Assembly: GCF_001592965.1 (NCBI RefSeq) | Contig: NZ_LRPC01000001.1 | Location: 186,001 to 250,000, forward strand | Direction of reading: 5' to 3' | DNA: 64,000 bases | DNA from: Roseivirga spongicola | GTDB taxonomy: Bacteria; Bacteroidota; Bacteroidia; Cytophagales; Cyclobacteriaceae | Shown here: positions 25,360 through 34,347 of the stretch, piece after piece | Numbering within the stretch: position 1 is the first letter of the stretch | Layout: each line of letters starts with the position of its first letter | The notes under the pieces: generated by a model | The model's input: the letters and a program-made list of their open reading frames with translations, nothing else | The model's database searches: none | Told to the model about the DNA's origin: nothing | Position numbers and translations under genes: made by a program

Positions 25360-27816
25360 TTAAAAGTCTAGTCCTACGGAAAACAAAAAGTTAGTGCCAG
25401 CTTGCGGATAGAAGTAATTCTCTCTCACTTCATAATCTGGACCACCAAAATAACCGAAGGTATAACCATTGGTTTCATACTTCTCGTTTAGCAGGTTATT
25501 CACCAATAGGCTCAAGTTTACTCTCTTAATAAACTTGGTATTGAAGCCATAATTGATTCTTAAATCATTGACAAAGAAGGCGTCAATCTTTCTATTTTCG
25601 TTAGAGGTATTATCCAAATACTGGTCGCCTACATACTTAGAAAGAATGGCTAATTCCAAGTTTGAAACTGGCGTGAAAGTAATTTGGCTACCAGCCACTA
25701 CTGAAGGAGAGAAACTAATATCAGTATCTTCAAATTCCGTTCTCACTTCGTTATACTCATCAAAGTTTGCTCCGTAGTCAAAAATCACCTCCTGGAAAGA
25801 CTTAATTTTGTTTCTACTCAAAGCAAGGTTTGCTTGAAAACCAAACCAAGAGTTTAGCTGCATTCCGCCAACAAGCTCAACACCCATTCTATAACTATCA
25901 GGCACATTTGTTCTAATGCTTCCTCCTACATCATTTACCTCGCCAGTAAGCACCAATTGGTTCTTATAGTCCATAAGGTAGTAGTTTGCTTCAAAAACCG
26001 TTCTACCTGTTCTTTTTCTATAACCAACCTCAATGTTATTTAGCGTTTCGTGCTTTGGCTCTGTGCCTGGAGTAGCATCAATAATATCAGATCTATTTGG
26101 CTCTTTATTTCCTACAGCAAATGAACCGTAAATACTACTACCCTCCGTCAAGTTATAGGTAGCACCAAATTTAGGGTTGACGAAAGTGAAGTCTGTGTCG
26201 AAGTCAATAACACGTTGGTCGTTATCTACCCCAAAGCCTGAGTAAGTAATTCTTCTCAACTGCAAGTCGCCAAACAAGTTAAGCCCTTCTGTTACCTGAT
26301 AATTCACCTTAGCATAAGTGTTGAAGTCTGACTTATCTGAACGGCTTTCATAATACCTTTCTCTTATGCTTCCGTTACTGGCATATTGTGCCCAAATAAC
26401 CTCTCCAAAATGTAGACCATCATATTCGTTGTATGCGCCACCTAGCGTAGCTTGAACATTAGAATTCTCGTAGTTCAAATCATAAGTAACTCCGTAGAAA
26501 TCATTATCTAACCACCTTCTTCTTATAAGGTCAGTTGAAGAAATAGTTACCCCACCAAGGGTAACATCTTGAAGCCCGTAGTCCGCTAGGTCATCATCTC
26601 TCCTAAACTCCTCATAGAATCCGGCACCTTTAGTATAGTGTAGTGCAGCGTTCACATTCCACTCGGCAGCCAATTCCTGACTAAAGTGAAATTGGTAGTG
26701 ATCTTGACCATAATCATCTACCTGATTATCGTACAAGTAGTAATTGAAAGTTCTGCCTGAGTTTCTAAGGTTTTCTGCCTGCTCTTGATCGTAACCATTA
26801 TTAGCAATCACCTCTTCTATACCAGCCGCATCATTGTTCAATTTAGCCTCTGGTGTACCCCACCAGCTTTGGTAGGTTTTCTCATCGCCACCAAAGTGAA
26901 TCAGTTGAAAACTAGTCTTTTCGCCAAAATATCCTCCAGAGATATAGTATGAAGTAAGATCTGAAGAAGCCCGGTCAATATACCCGTCAGAAGAAATCTT
27001 AGATAACCTACCCTCAAAAGCCCAGTTATTTTCTAACAGACCAGTACTGTAGATTGCATTATACTTTTGTGTATTGAATGAACCGTAGCTAGTATTTAGC
27101 TGAGCCTTTGGTTCTGTGCTAACTCCATTGGTTAAGATGTTCAGGGAAGCACCAAATGCTCCCGCTCCGTTGGTTGAAGTACCAACTCCTCTTTGTACCT
27201 GAATGGAAGAAGTAGAAGAGGCGATGTCTGGCATATTCACCCAGAAAGTACCTTGAGACTCTGAATCGTTAATAGGAATACCGTTGATGGTCACGTTTAT
27301 TCTAGCACCGTCACTCCCTCTGATTCTAATTCCGGTGTATCCCACACCAGCTCCAGCATCTGAAGCAGTAACTACCGAAGGAGTCCAGTTGAGCAAAAAC
27401 GGCAAGTCTTGACCAAGATTTTGCTTCTCAATTTCTTCGGCACTCACGTTAGTGAAAGTAGTAGGTGTTTTTTCAGTAGCTCTTGTACCAGTAACAATAA
27501 CGTCTTGCAGGTTTTGAGCTCTCTGGGTCAGTCTCAAACTAATGTTTTGATTACCCTGAACGGAGATACTCCTTTCAAGACTCGCAAAACCGATCATAGA
27601 GACCTTTAATACATAGTTACCAGTACTCACATTCTCCAAAGAGAACTCTCCCAACCTGTTGGTTGTAGTACCTTTGTTACTTGGAGTTAGCATTACACTT
27701 GCTCCATAAACAGGCTCACCAGTAGCGTCATCTACCACTTTACCTTTTACAACATTTTGCGCCAATGCTTGCGCCATTGTCAGTACTAAGACTGCCAATA
27801 AGTAAACTTTTCTCAT
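25360..27816 (-). CDS. TonB-dependent outer-membrane receptor, TPP-riboswitch controlled (probable thiamine uptake)
   Basis: 818 residues: signal peptide (MRKVYLLAVLVLTMAQALAQ), carboxypeptidase-regulatory-like domain (VVKGKVVDDATGEPVYGASV, about 22-110), plug domain with GTRATEKTPTT and RIRGSDGARINVTINGIPIND, then a 22-strand barrel ending NEKYETNGYTFGYF...FLFSVGLDF. It moves a ligand through the outer membrane using TonB energy. A TPP riboswitch in its leader is the evidence for thiamine or a precursor as ligand; such riboswitch-linked receptors are known in Bacteroidota (the OMR1 type of comparative-genomic studies). A terminator ends the transcript after this gene. Confidence 0.92.
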   Translation of the reverse strand: MRKVYLLAVLVLTMAQALAQNVVKGKVVDDATGEPVYGASVMLTPSNKGTTTNRLGEFSLENVSTGNYVLKVSMIGFASLERSISVQGNQNISLRLTQRAQNLQDVIVTGTRATEKTPTTFTNVSAEEIEKQNLGQDLPFLLNWTPSVVTASDAGAGVGYTGIRIRGSDGARINVTINGIPINDSESQGTFWVNMPDIASSTSSIQVQRGVGTSTNGAGAFGASLNILTNGVSTEPKAQLNTSYGSFNTQKYNAIYSTGLLENNWAFEGRLSKISSDGYIDRASSDLTSYYISGGYFGEKTSFQLIHFGGDEKTYQSWWGTPEAKLNNDAAGIEEVIANNGYDQEQAENLRNSGRTFNYYLYDNQVDDYGQDHYQFHFSQELAAEWNVNAALHYTKGAGFYEEFRRDDDLADYGLQDVTLGGVTISSTDLIRRRWLDNDFYGVTYDLNYENSNVQATLGGAYNEYDGLHFGEVIWAQYASNGSIRERYYESRSDKSDFNTYAKVNYQVTEGLNLFGDLQLRRITYSGFGVDNDQRVIDFDTDFTFVNPKFGATYNLTEGSSIYGSFAVGNKEPNRSDIIDATPGTEPKHETLNNIEVGYRKRTGRTVFEANYYLMDYKNQLVLTGEVNDVGGSIRTNVPDSYRMGVELVGGMQLNSWFGFQANLALSRNKIKSFQEVIFDYGANFDEYNEVRTEFEDTDISFSPSVVAGSQITFTPVSNLELAILSKYVGDQYLDNTSNENRKIDAFFVNDLRINYGFNTKFIKRVNLSLLVNNLLNEKYETNGYTFGYFGGPDYEVRENYFYPQAGTNFLFSVGLDF

Positions 27817-27877
27817 TTTTAATTTTAAAATGGTTCAACAATGGAGGCTAGGGGAAGCCTACCTAAACGTTAGACCA

Positions 27878-27972
27878 CCATATCCCTGCGACAGCATTAC
27901 CTGCATCAGGTTCAATGGGTATAATCTCAGCCCGTATTTCATTCCGATTATTCGGAAAAGGGCACCCCTTAA
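27878..27972 (-). promoter_or_regulatory. TPP riboswitch (THI element)
   Basis: Read on the minus strand, the conserved pieces occur in order: GGGGTGCC (27961-27968), CTGAGA (27925-27930), ACCC, TTGAACCTGATGCAGGT (27899-27915 region) and CGCAGGGATA (27881-27890). This is the thi-box core. An AGGCT/AGCCT hairpin between it and the start codon 60 bp later may be the expression platform. It should switch off the downstream TonB receptor when thiamine pyrophosphate is plentiful. Confidence 0.95.
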
Positions 27973-27980
27973 TTGTGGCG

Positions 27981-27988
27981 CAAAAGTA
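27981..27988 (-). promoter_or_regulatory. -7 promoter element of the riboswitch transcript
   Basis: On the minus strand TACTTTTG matches TAnnTTTG exactly and lies just before the 5' end of the riboswitch core, giving a predicted transcription start near 27974. Confidence 0.6.
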
Positions 27989-28016
27989 GCGATGAAAAAT
28001 TATAAAACCAGCCTAA

Positions 28017-28526
28017 CTAGATAATTGAATTAATCTTTTGGATTGCTGTATCCATGCGCTTGTGCTTATTACCCTGAATAACAGCATATAAAACACCCGC
28101 TTCTTTCAGAGCCTTTTCGTACAAATCGAAGAGTTCAGGTCTCTGACTAGGGTTTTCTCTCAATGGGTCGGGTTCATAAGGCATATCGAAGTGTGTCAGC
28201 AAATAAACACTCGCCTTATTCATTCCCAGCTGCTGAAGAATCCAAGGGTCGCATTCTCCATATTTGAACTCACTCCAGATTTTAATTACAAAAAGATCGG
28301 TATCTAAGAAGAGAATGTCTTTAGCCTTCTTTCTGTAATGCCGCTCAGACTCTAGCTGCCCTTTAGCAATGGCCACCAAATCTTTTTTCTCATAAGGTCT
28401 ATCAAGATCCGAGAGGAATTCTCGTGCATATTCTGGCACCCATAGCGTATTGAAGTGTTCTGCCAAACCTTTCGCCAATGTTGTTTTACCGGTGCTTTCC
28501 GGCCCCACAATTCCGACAGTTATCAT
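28017..28526 (-). CDS. NadR-like P-loop kinase
   Basis: 169 residues forming a single kinase domain. The P-loop is GPESTGKTTLAKGL, followed by VPEYAREFL, an arrangement typical of the ribosylnicotinamide kinase domain of NadR. DILFLDTDLFVIKIWSEFKYG is the substrate-site segment. The adenylyltransferase domain of full NadR is missing. It starts at the base after the stop of the PnuC gene, so they are one operon: import followed by phosphorylation trapping. The substrate could be nicotinamide riboside or, given the TPP riboswitch next door, thiamine. Confidence 0.85.
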   Translation of the reverse strand: MITVGIVGPESTGKTTLAKGLAEHFNTLWVPEYAREFLSDLDRPYEKKDLVAIAKGQLESERHYRKKAKDILFLDTDLFVIKIWSEFKYGECDPWILQQLGMNKASVYLLTHFDMPYEPDPLRENPSQRPELFDLYEKALKEAGVLYAVIQGNKHKRMDTAIQKINSII

Positions 28527-29165
28527 TTAAGCGCGGTTGAGGTTAAGGCTTTTCTTCCAGGCCAAGTAGCCCATAACAGCCATAACAATGTATATCAAAT
28601 AAAGTATTGAGTAGAAATAAAGTTCTTTGTAGAAGTAAATTCCTGTAGCCAGAATATCTATGGCAAACCAGTAATACCAGTTGTCTATTTTCTTTCTGGC
28701 TGTTAGCCACATAGCTGTTACACTCAGAATAGATGTAGTGCTATCCCAATACGGCAAACTCGGTTCATCTATCCCCTCAAACCAAGAAGGCAGCATTATT
28801 AAAAACTGAGCAAACAGATAAATACCTACCGCTGACGCAAGTAAATATACCCCTGCTTGCTTTACAGAAAGCCGTGTTACCGGTAAATCATCTTCCTTTT
28901 TGTCTTTTCCTTTTATCCAATGTACCCAACCATAAATATTAAGCACTAAGAAAAAAACATGAAGAAACAGATCGCCATAGAGCCTCGACTCGTAGAATAC
29001 AAATAGCGAAATAATTGTGTAGAGTATGCCGAATGGCCAAGTCCAGATGCTTTCCCGTATTAAATAGACAACGGCAAGTATTCCTGAGATAAAAGCAACT
29101 AAGCCCCAAAAATCGAATGCTTGAACATTGGCAACAATGTCTTGCCAAATCTGGCTGAGCTCCAT
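28527..29165 (-). CDS. PnuC/PnuT family vitamin transporter
   Basis: 212 residues with seven or so membrane helices. PnuC signatures are visible: IRESIWTWPFGILYTIISLFVFYESRLYGDLFLHVFFLVLNIYGWVHW and later DNWYYWFAIDILATGIYFYKELYFYSILY (the WxxW/NWYYW region). Members import nicotinamide riboside (PnuC), thiamine (PnuT) or riboflavin (PnuX) by facilitated diffusion. Which one applies cannot be read from motifs alone. It directly precedes a NadR-like kinase gene and is just upstream of the TPP-riboswitch transcript. Confidence 0.9.
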   Translation of the reverse strand: MELSQIWQDIVANVQAFDFWGLVAFISGILAVVYLIRESIWTWPFGILYTIISLFVFYESRLYGDLFLHVFFLVLNIYGWVHWIKGKDKKEDDLPVTRLSVKQAGVYLLASAVGIYLFAQFLIMLPSWFEGIDEPSLPYWDSTTSILSVTAMWLTARKKIDNWYYWFAIDILATGIYFYKELYFYSILYLIYIVMAVMGYLAWKKSLNLNRA

Positions 29166-29170
29166 GTCGC

Positions 29171-29178
29171 CAAAGATA
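29171..29178 (-). promoter_or_regulatory. -7 promoter element of the pnuC-type operon
   Basis: TATCTTTG on the minus strand matches TAnnTTTG exactly and lies 5 bp before the start codon, which predicts a leaderless or nearly leaderless mRNA. Confidence 0.5.
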
Positions 29179-29216
29179 TGATTAATTGGTATATTTCGTT
29201 GGTTGAAAAAGTATTT

Positions 29217-29747
29217 ATGGAGATGTACAAAGTAATAGCCGCCCTGATCATTATTCTATGGATTTTTCCTTTAATGACATCGGCTCAAGAGCGTAAGTAT
29301 AATGTAGAAACAGAAAGTGTTTCTGAGTATGTAGAAAAAATATTGAACGGCCCAATTACCAAAGAGGGGCTTCAGCAAATGCCATATAAAATCTGGTTCA
29401 ACACCAATTATAAAACCTATTTGGTAGATACTGAGACTCTCAAAAACATTAAGAAAAGAAATCTAAAAGGAGTGACTATAAAAGCCTTTATGGGCACTTG
29501 GTGTCACGATAGCAACCGTGAAATACCAAGATTGATGAGAGTTTGCGAAGAGCTCGGCATCTATGAAAATTTAGAACTCTATGGGGTTGATGTAAATAAA
29601 ACAAGCCAGCTAGAAGAAGAAAAGGGCTGGGATGTAAGAAAAACTCCGACCATCATTTTTTTGAGAGATGGAGAAGAAATAGCCAGAATTTTAGAAGAAC
29701 CTGAAATATCTTTCGAGCATTCTATGGAGTTAATTTTTAATCAATAA
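29217..29747 (+). CDS. Secreted thioredoxin-family protein with CHDS motif
   Basis: 176 residues from Met at 29217 (or two codons later at 29223), which gives a signal peptide (VIAALIIILWIFPLMTSAQ). The thioredoxin fold shows FMGTWCHDSNREIPRL in place of WCxxC, so the second active-site Cys is Ser, and the cis-Pro segment KTPTIIFLRDGEE. A single-cysteine site suggests a thiol carrier or structural role rather than a dithiol oxidoreductase. Its stop overlaps the next start (TAATG). It is divergent from the PnuC gene. Confidence 0.82.
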   Translation: MEMYKVIAALIIILWIFPLMTSAQERKYNVETESVSEYVEKILNGPITKEGLQQMPYKIWFNTNYKTYLVDTETLKNIKKRNLKGVTIKAFMGTWCHDSNREIPRLMRVCEELGIYENLELYGVDVNKTSQLEEEKGWDVRKTPTIIFLRDGEEIARILEEPEISFEHSMELIFNQ

Positions 29748-30907
29748 TGCTGAACAACCAAAAAGACCTCTTTAACCTACCAGACGACATAACTTACCTC
29801 AATTGCAGCTACATGTCTCCAATGCTAAAGAGTGTGGCCGAAGTAGGAGTCAGAGCACTTTATGGTAAGGAAGATCCAACCTCTGTAAAGCCAGAAGACT
29901 TCTTTAAAAACATCTCTGCTCTCAGAGCTGAGTTTGCTAAACTCATTAATGCAAAGTCTGGTAACGACTGTGCTATAGTGCCATCAGTGTCGTATGCCTT
30001 GGCCAATGTGGCTAAAAACTTAAAGGCTGGCCATGGAAATAACATTGTAATTGCCGATGAGCAATTTCCCAGCAATGTTTATGCTTGGAAGGAGCTAGAA
30101 AGAGAAAAAGGCATTGAGCTAAAATATGTTAGCGCACCAAATGTAAAAGAAGGCAGAGGCAAACTTTGGAATGAACGAATCCTAGAAACCATTGATTCGA
30201 ATACCAAGATGGTAGCTACTGGCCACGTGCATTGGGCCGATGGCACTAAATTCAACTTAAGCGCCATTAGAGAAAGAGCGGATGAAGTGGGCGCTATTCT
30301 TGTGATTGACGGAACTCAATCTATTGGAGCACTCCCCTTCGATGTACAGAAATTTAGACCCGATGCTGTTGTTGCATCAGGCTATAAATGGTTGATGGGG
30401 CCTTATTCTTCAGGCGTAGCCTACTTTGGTGAATATTTCAGAGATGGAAGGCCAATAGAAAATAACTGGATGAATCGCCTGAATAGCGAAGATTTCCGAA
30501 ACCTAATCAACTATCAAGACGAATATCAGCCCGGTGCCATCCGCTATGAGGTTGGAGAAAGCGCCAATTTTATTCTAACACCTATGCTCACTCGCGCTAT
30601 TCAACAAATAAATGAATGGAAGCCAGAGAATATTCAAGCTTACTGTAAAAACCTTACGGCACCTTTCCTGAATGAATTGCAAAACATTGGCATTATTGTA
30701 GAAGATGAAGCCTACAGAGCGGAACATTTGCTTGGCTTGAGACTTCCTGAGCACATGGTAATGGAAGACGTGAAAAAACGATTTGATGCTGAAAGAATCT
30801 TCGTTTCCATTCGAGGAAATTCAATACGTGTTTCTCCGCATTTGTATAATGGAAAAGCAGATTTACGAAGATTAACTGAGTGTTTTAAAGTAAGTAGACC
30901 CGCTTAA
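29747..30907 (+). CDS. Class V aminotransferase-fold protein (cysteine desulfurase-like)
   Basis: 386 residues of a PLP fold-type I enzyme. Key elements are SYALANVAKNL (cofactor phosphate loop), VIDGTQSIGALPFDVQKF and the Schiff-base lysine in VASGYKWLMGPYSSGVAYF. The C-terminal segment with SIRGNSIRVSPHLYN is typical of the class V kynureninase/cysteine-desulfurase group. The exact reaction cannot be assigned; no NifU/SufU partner is nearby. It overlaps the thioredoxin gene by 1 bp, so the two may work on sulfur together (inference). Confidence 0.82.
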   Translation: MLNNQKDLFNLPDDITYLNCSYMSPMLKSVAEVGVRALYGKEDPTSVKPEDFFKNISALRAEFAKLINAKSGNDCAIVPSVSYALANVAKNLKAGHGNNIVIADEQFPSNVYAWKELEREKGIELKYVSAPNVKEGRGKLWNERILETIDSNTKMVATGHVHWADGTKFNLSAIRERADEVGAILVIDGTQSIGALPFDVQKFRPDAVVASGYKWLMGPYSSGVAYFGEYFRDGRPIENNWMNRLNSEDFRNLINYQDEYQPGAIRYEVGESANFILTPMLTRAIQQINEWKPENIQAYCKNLTAPFLNELQNIGIIVEDEAYRAEHLLGLRLPEHMVMEDVKKRFDAERIFVSIRGNSIRVSPHLYNGKADLRRLTECFKVSRPA

Positions 30908-30972
30908 ATCACTTAATTTGAGGGATTGAAATTTATTTGTTGAACATATTTTTTTCAATCCTTCAATCTCTG

Positions 30973-30980
30973 TACTTTTG
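30973..30980 (+). promoter_or_regulatory. -7 promoter element of guaB
   Basis: TACTTTTG matches TAnnTTTG exactly, 31 bp before the guaB start codon. A T-rich stretch sits at the -33 distance instead of TTTG. Confidence 0.5.
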
Positions 30981-31011
30981 TCCCGCAAATAAAACCAAGT
31001 ATTTATTTGCT

Positions 31012-32481
31012 ATGCCACTCGATACTGACAAATTCCTCTTTGAAGCGCTAACCTATGACGATGTGCTTCTTCTGCCGGGTTACTCCGAAGTTTTACCAAG
31101 AAATACAGTCACCAAAACGCAGCTAACGCGAAATATTCAGCTCAATATTCCATTGGTTTCAGCAGCTATGGATACTGTTACTGAATACAAGCTGGCCATT
31201 GCTATGGCTCTTGAAGGTGGTCTTGGGTTCATTCATAAAAACATGACTGTAGAACAACAGGCCCTTCAAGTAAGAAAGGTAAAGCGTTCGCAGAGCGGAA
31301 TGATCTTAGACCCAATCACTCTTCATGTAGACAGCACTGCACGTGAGGCTGAGCTGATTATGCGTGAGAACAAAATTGGTGGTATTCCTGTGGTTGATGG
31401 CGACAAAAACCTTGTGGGCATTGTAACCAATAGAGACATGCGCTTTATCAAAGACATGACTACTCCGGTTCGTCAAATAATGAGTAAAGACAACCTTGTA
31501 ACTGCAAAAATGGGCATTAGCCTAGATGAAGCAGAAGGTGTACTTGAAGAATACAAAATTGAGAAGCTTCCTATTGTTGATGATAAAGGAAAGCTTACAG
31601 GCCTGATTACTTATAAGGATATCCTTAAAAACAGAAATAGACCAAATGCTTGTAAAGACAGCTATGGCAGGCTAAGAGTGGGTGCCGCAGTTGGTGTTAC
31701 TCCAGATATAGATGACAGAATTCAAGCCTTAGTAAATGCAGGTGTAGATGTAGTGAGTATTGATACCGCTCATGGCCACTCTAAAGGAGTTATCGAGACT
31801 GCTAAGCGTATTAAAAAAGCCTATGGTGACCTTGATGTTATTGTAGGAAACATTGCTACAGCTGAGGCTGCGAAAGCGCTAGTAGAAGCTGGTGCAGATG
31901 CTATTAAAGTAGGTGTTGGCCCTGGTAGTATTTGTACAACAAGAGTTATTGCGGGTGTTGGTATGCCGCAGCTTTCTGCAGTTTATGAGTCGGCTAAGGC
32001 TATTGCTGGTAGCGGTGTTCCAATTATTGCCGATGGTGGCATACGCTACTCTGGAGATGTGGTAAAAGCAATTGCTGCTGGTGCTAGCACCATCATGATT
32101 GGTTCGTTGTTAGCTGGAACTGAAGAAGCTCCTGGCGAAGTAATTCTTTACGAAGGCAGAAAATTCAAGTCTTACAGAGGCATGGGTTCTGTAGAAGCAA
32201 TGGAAGACGGATCTAAAGACCGCTACTTCCAAGATGCTGAAGACGACATTAAGAAGTTAGTACCTGAGGGCATTGTGGGCCGAGTACCTTACAAAGGTCT
32301 AGTTCAAGAAGTGCTTTACCAAATAGTTGGTGGACTACAAGCTGGTATGGGTTACTGTGGTGCTGCAGATATAGAAGCTATGCAACAGGCCAAGTTTGTG
32401 AAAATCACTGGAGCTGGCGTAAGAGAAAGCCATCCACACGATGTGTTTATCACAAGAGAAGCTCCTAACTATAGCAGGTAA
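31012..32481 (+). CDS. guaB: Inosine-5'-monophosphate dehydrogenase
   Basis: 489 residues from Met at 31012 ([30 protein letters not shown] is the standard N-terminus; an upstream in-frame Met overlaps the promoter). The TIM barrel is interrupted by two CBS domains (about 95-210). The catalytic loop [17 protein letters not shown] holds the active-site Cys, and the flap GMGSVEAME and NH2-terminal features are complete. It oxidises IMP to XMP with NAD, the committed step to GTP. A strong terminator follows. Confidence 0.97.
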   Translation: MPLDTDKFLFEALTYDDVLLLPGYSEVLPRNTVTKTQLTRNIQLNIPLVSAAMDTVTEYKLAIAMALEGGLGFIHKNMTVEQQALQVRKVKRSQSGMILDPITLHVDSTAREAELIMRENKIGGIPVVDGDKNLVGIVTNRDMRFIKDMTTPVRQIMSKDNLVTAKMGISLDEAEGVLEEYKIEKLPIVDDKGKLTGLITYKDILKNRNRPNACKDSYGRLRVGAAVGVTPDIDDRIQALVNAGVDVVSIDTAHGHSKGVIETAKRIKKAYGDLDVIVGNIATAEAAKALVEAGADAIKVGVGPGSICTTRVIAGVGMPQLSAVYESAKAIAGSGVPIIADGGIRYSGDVVKAIAAGASTIMIGSLLAGTEEAPGEVILYEGRKFKSYRGMGSVEAMEDGSKDRYFQDAEDDIKKLVPEGIVGRVPYKGLVQEVLYQIVGGLQAGMGYCGAADIEAMQQAKFVKITGAGVRESHPHDVFITREAPNYSR

Positions 32482-32525
32482 TCTTTAGCACTCATTTCCA
32501 GTTTGACTGGGAATCTCAAAATATT

Positions 32526-32561
32526 AAGCCTGTCAGCTCTTGAATAGCTGACAGGCTTTTT
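32526..32561 (+). terminator. Terminator of guaB
   Basis: A 13-bp stem (AAGCCTGTCAGCT / AGCTGACAGGCTT) with a 7-nt loop and a T-run lies 45 bp after guaB. Confidence 0.92.
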
Positions 32562-32631
32562 GTCTTTAGATCGATTCAATTCAATATAACAGGCATATTG
32601 ATTATCTTTCTAATTACACACTACCAACCAC

Positions 32632-34209
32632 ATGAACCTGACAAAACTCTCCCCCGAAAAAATAGACCTCTTATTACAAGGAGAAACAGTAAAGGATGAA
32701 AAAAAGCAGAGCTTATCCTTCTTAAGAGAAAGTTCACAGGGAGGGTTTTATATACAAATCAATGACCTAGTTATTGAACGTGTTTTAATTCTCAATACTA
32801 ACTATGACCTACCTATTTACTTTACAGGAGAGAGTCAGTTTGACTACATTTTTATTGAAGGTCAGGCAAAAATCACAGGGTTAGTCTTTCAAGATAAAAC
32901 GAGAGCTATTTCAGTAACGACTATGAGTAATGCCCAAATAGATAAGTTAATATTTACCGAAAACGTTTCTATAGAGGACATCGATATATCTGGTAAATCT
33001 TTAATTGAAGAGGTTAGAGTTCATAACAATGCGCAAATTTCATGGATTGGTATTTCTGGAAGCGCGAAAGTAAACAACTTATGCTTTTTAGGTAATTGCA
33101 CAATTGGAGATGTTGACATCTATGAAACGGCCAAAGTGAAAAACATAGAAATTAATGAATTTGCATCTTGTGATGAAGTTAACATAGGTGAAAACTCTAT
33201 TGTGTATGATCTCGACCTTAAGGGCGACTCCAAAATATCTGAATTTACACTTTCGGAAAAGGCTATACTCAATGTATTCGAAATAACAGAAAACCCAGAA
33301 GTAACAGAAATAATCTTTGAAGGAGGTAAAATTGAAAACTACATAAAGTTTCACAAATGGACTTCAAACTCAGCGTTGCTCAGGAACTCAGGCACCAGCT
33401 TTCCACTCAAGTTCCTTATTCAAGATATATTAATAGGTCAAATTAGATTTATTGACTTTCATGTCAATTCAATAATTCAAATATCCAGACTAAGAGCGAA
33501 CGGAGACTATCAGGGCAAAAAAGAGATTGAGTTTCAAAACTGTACATTTTCCAAACTTGAGCTAATCGATAACTCTTTAGATACTTTTGATAGACTGGTT
33601 TTTAAGAATTCTGACATTACTTCCTGCTTCCTCTCACAAACCTCATTCCCCAATTCTGTTGCATCTACCTCTATATCACAAAATAGCCGTGCGAGTTTAA
33701 AGGAAAGCCATGTTCAAAAAAAACTCTTCTTCGAACAAGTTAAGACGATATATAATCGTCAAGGAAACAAAACAGAGTCCATAATATATCAAGCCAAAGA
33801 ACTCAATGCACATTATACAATTCTCAACTGGAATAAGAACTTTTGGGACAAACTCACACTCTGGTTCAACAAAAACACCACTAACTTTGGTACAAGTTGG
33901 ACAAGAGGATTCTTAGCACTATTGGTCACCACCATTCCTTTGTTTGTACTTCTGCTCTGGTCTACAAAAGGTGTAGTAGCTGTTTGGCCTTGGCAAATGA
34001 ACTCAGAAGACTTTGGGCTTTATGCCACTCAATATTTCGACTTTATTAATCCAACTTCTTATATCTGGAAAAGATGGGATTTTATTTATGAGTTAGAAGG
34101 TGGGGAAGTCCGCTGGGGAGTAAAACTCCTACTTCTTTTCTCTAAAGTCTTAATAGTCACTATTATCTATCAAATCATTCAAGCCTTTAGAAAGTTCGGA
34201 AGGAAATAG
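32632..34209 (+). CDS. Membrane-anchored beta-solenoid protein with sixteen 11-residue repeats
   Basis: 525 residues, no family recognised. Residues 68-243 are sixteen consecutive 11-residue units with no gaps, consensus (A/S)-x-I-x-x-(I/V/L)-x-(I/F)-x-x-(N/G); examples are AQISWIGISGS, AKVNNLCFLGN and AKVKNIEINEF. Alternating hydrophobic residues predict short beta strands stacked into a solenoid, recalling bactofilins or pentapeptide proteins but with a different period. Residues about 295-340 continue as pentapeptide-like (FQNCTFSKLEL, FKNSDITSCFL). Then come a helical linker and two membrane helices (about 425-445 and 500-520). It lacks a signal peptide, so the solenoid is probably cytosolic. 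The gene is AT-rich compared with neighbours and stands alone between terminators. Confidence 0.75.
   Translation: MNLTKLSPEKIDLLLQGETVKDEKKQSLSFLRESSQGGFYIQINDLVIERVLILNTNYDLPIYFTGESQFDYIFIEGQAKITGLVFQDKTRAISVTTMSNAQIDKLIFTENVSIEDIDISGKSLIEEVRVHNNAQISWIGISGSAKVNNLCFLGNCTIGDVDIYETAKVKNIEINEFASCDEVNIGENSIVYDLDLKGDSKISEFTLSEKAILNVFEITENPEVTEIIFEGGKIENYIKFHKWTSNSALLRNSGTSFPLKFLIQDILIGQIRFIDFHVNSIIQISRLRANGDYQGKKEIEFQNCTFSKLELIDNSLDTFDRLVFKNSDITSCFLSQTSFPNSVASTSISQNSRASLKESHVQKKLFFEQVKTIYNRQGNKTESIIYQAKELNAHYTILNWNKNFWDKLTLWFNKNTTNFGTSWTRGFLALLVTTIPLFVLLLWSTKGVVAVWPWQMNSEDFGLYATQYFDFINPTSYIWKRWDFIYELEGGEVRWGVKLLLLFSKVLIVTIIYQIIQAFRKFGRK
32833..33360 (+). repeat. Region coding sixteen tandem 11-residue repeats
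   Basis: The 33-bp units encode the 11-residue repeats. DNA-level identity between units is low while the hydrophobic pattern is kept, so the array is old and maintained by selection on structure rather than recently amplified. Confidence 0.75.
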
Positions 34210-34213
34210 ATCA

Positions 34214-34227
34214 GGGAGATTTCTCCC
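34214..34227. repeat. Short palindrome in dispersed-repeat-like sequence
   Basis: GGGAGA-TT-TCTCCC is followed by AATGAC...GGGAATGAC. Such GAGATTTCTCCC...AATGAC strings are, from memory, frequent in intergenic DNA of marine Bacteroidota. Confidence 0.4.
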
Positions 34228-34270
34228 AATGACCATCGGGATCGCGGGAATGACAATCACACAAAAACGA

Positions 34271-34298
34271 AAAGGCCACTCCTTGCGAAGTGGCCTTT
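34271..34298. terminator. Bidirectional terminator between repeat protein and secDF
   Basis: The arms AAAGGCCACT and AGTGGCCTTT form a perfect 10-bp stem with an 8-nt loop. A-rich and T-rich flanks on both sides suit convergent genes. Confidence 0.88.
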
Positions 34299-34347
34299 CT
34301 ATTTTCTAAAATCTAGTGTCTATTTGACGTCTAGCCTCTGAAATCTA

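Noticed and set aside
29747-30907. Class V aminotransferase as a second kynureninase
   Set aside because: It shares the fold but lacks the KynU-type SYKYLNSGPG motif present in the gene at 56986; here the Lys motif is ASGYKWLMGPY.
32632-34209. Repeat protein as an ordinary pentapeptide-repeat protein
   Set aside because: The main array has a strict 11-residue period and lacks the A(D/N)LXX pattern; only a short later stretch is pentapeptide-like.
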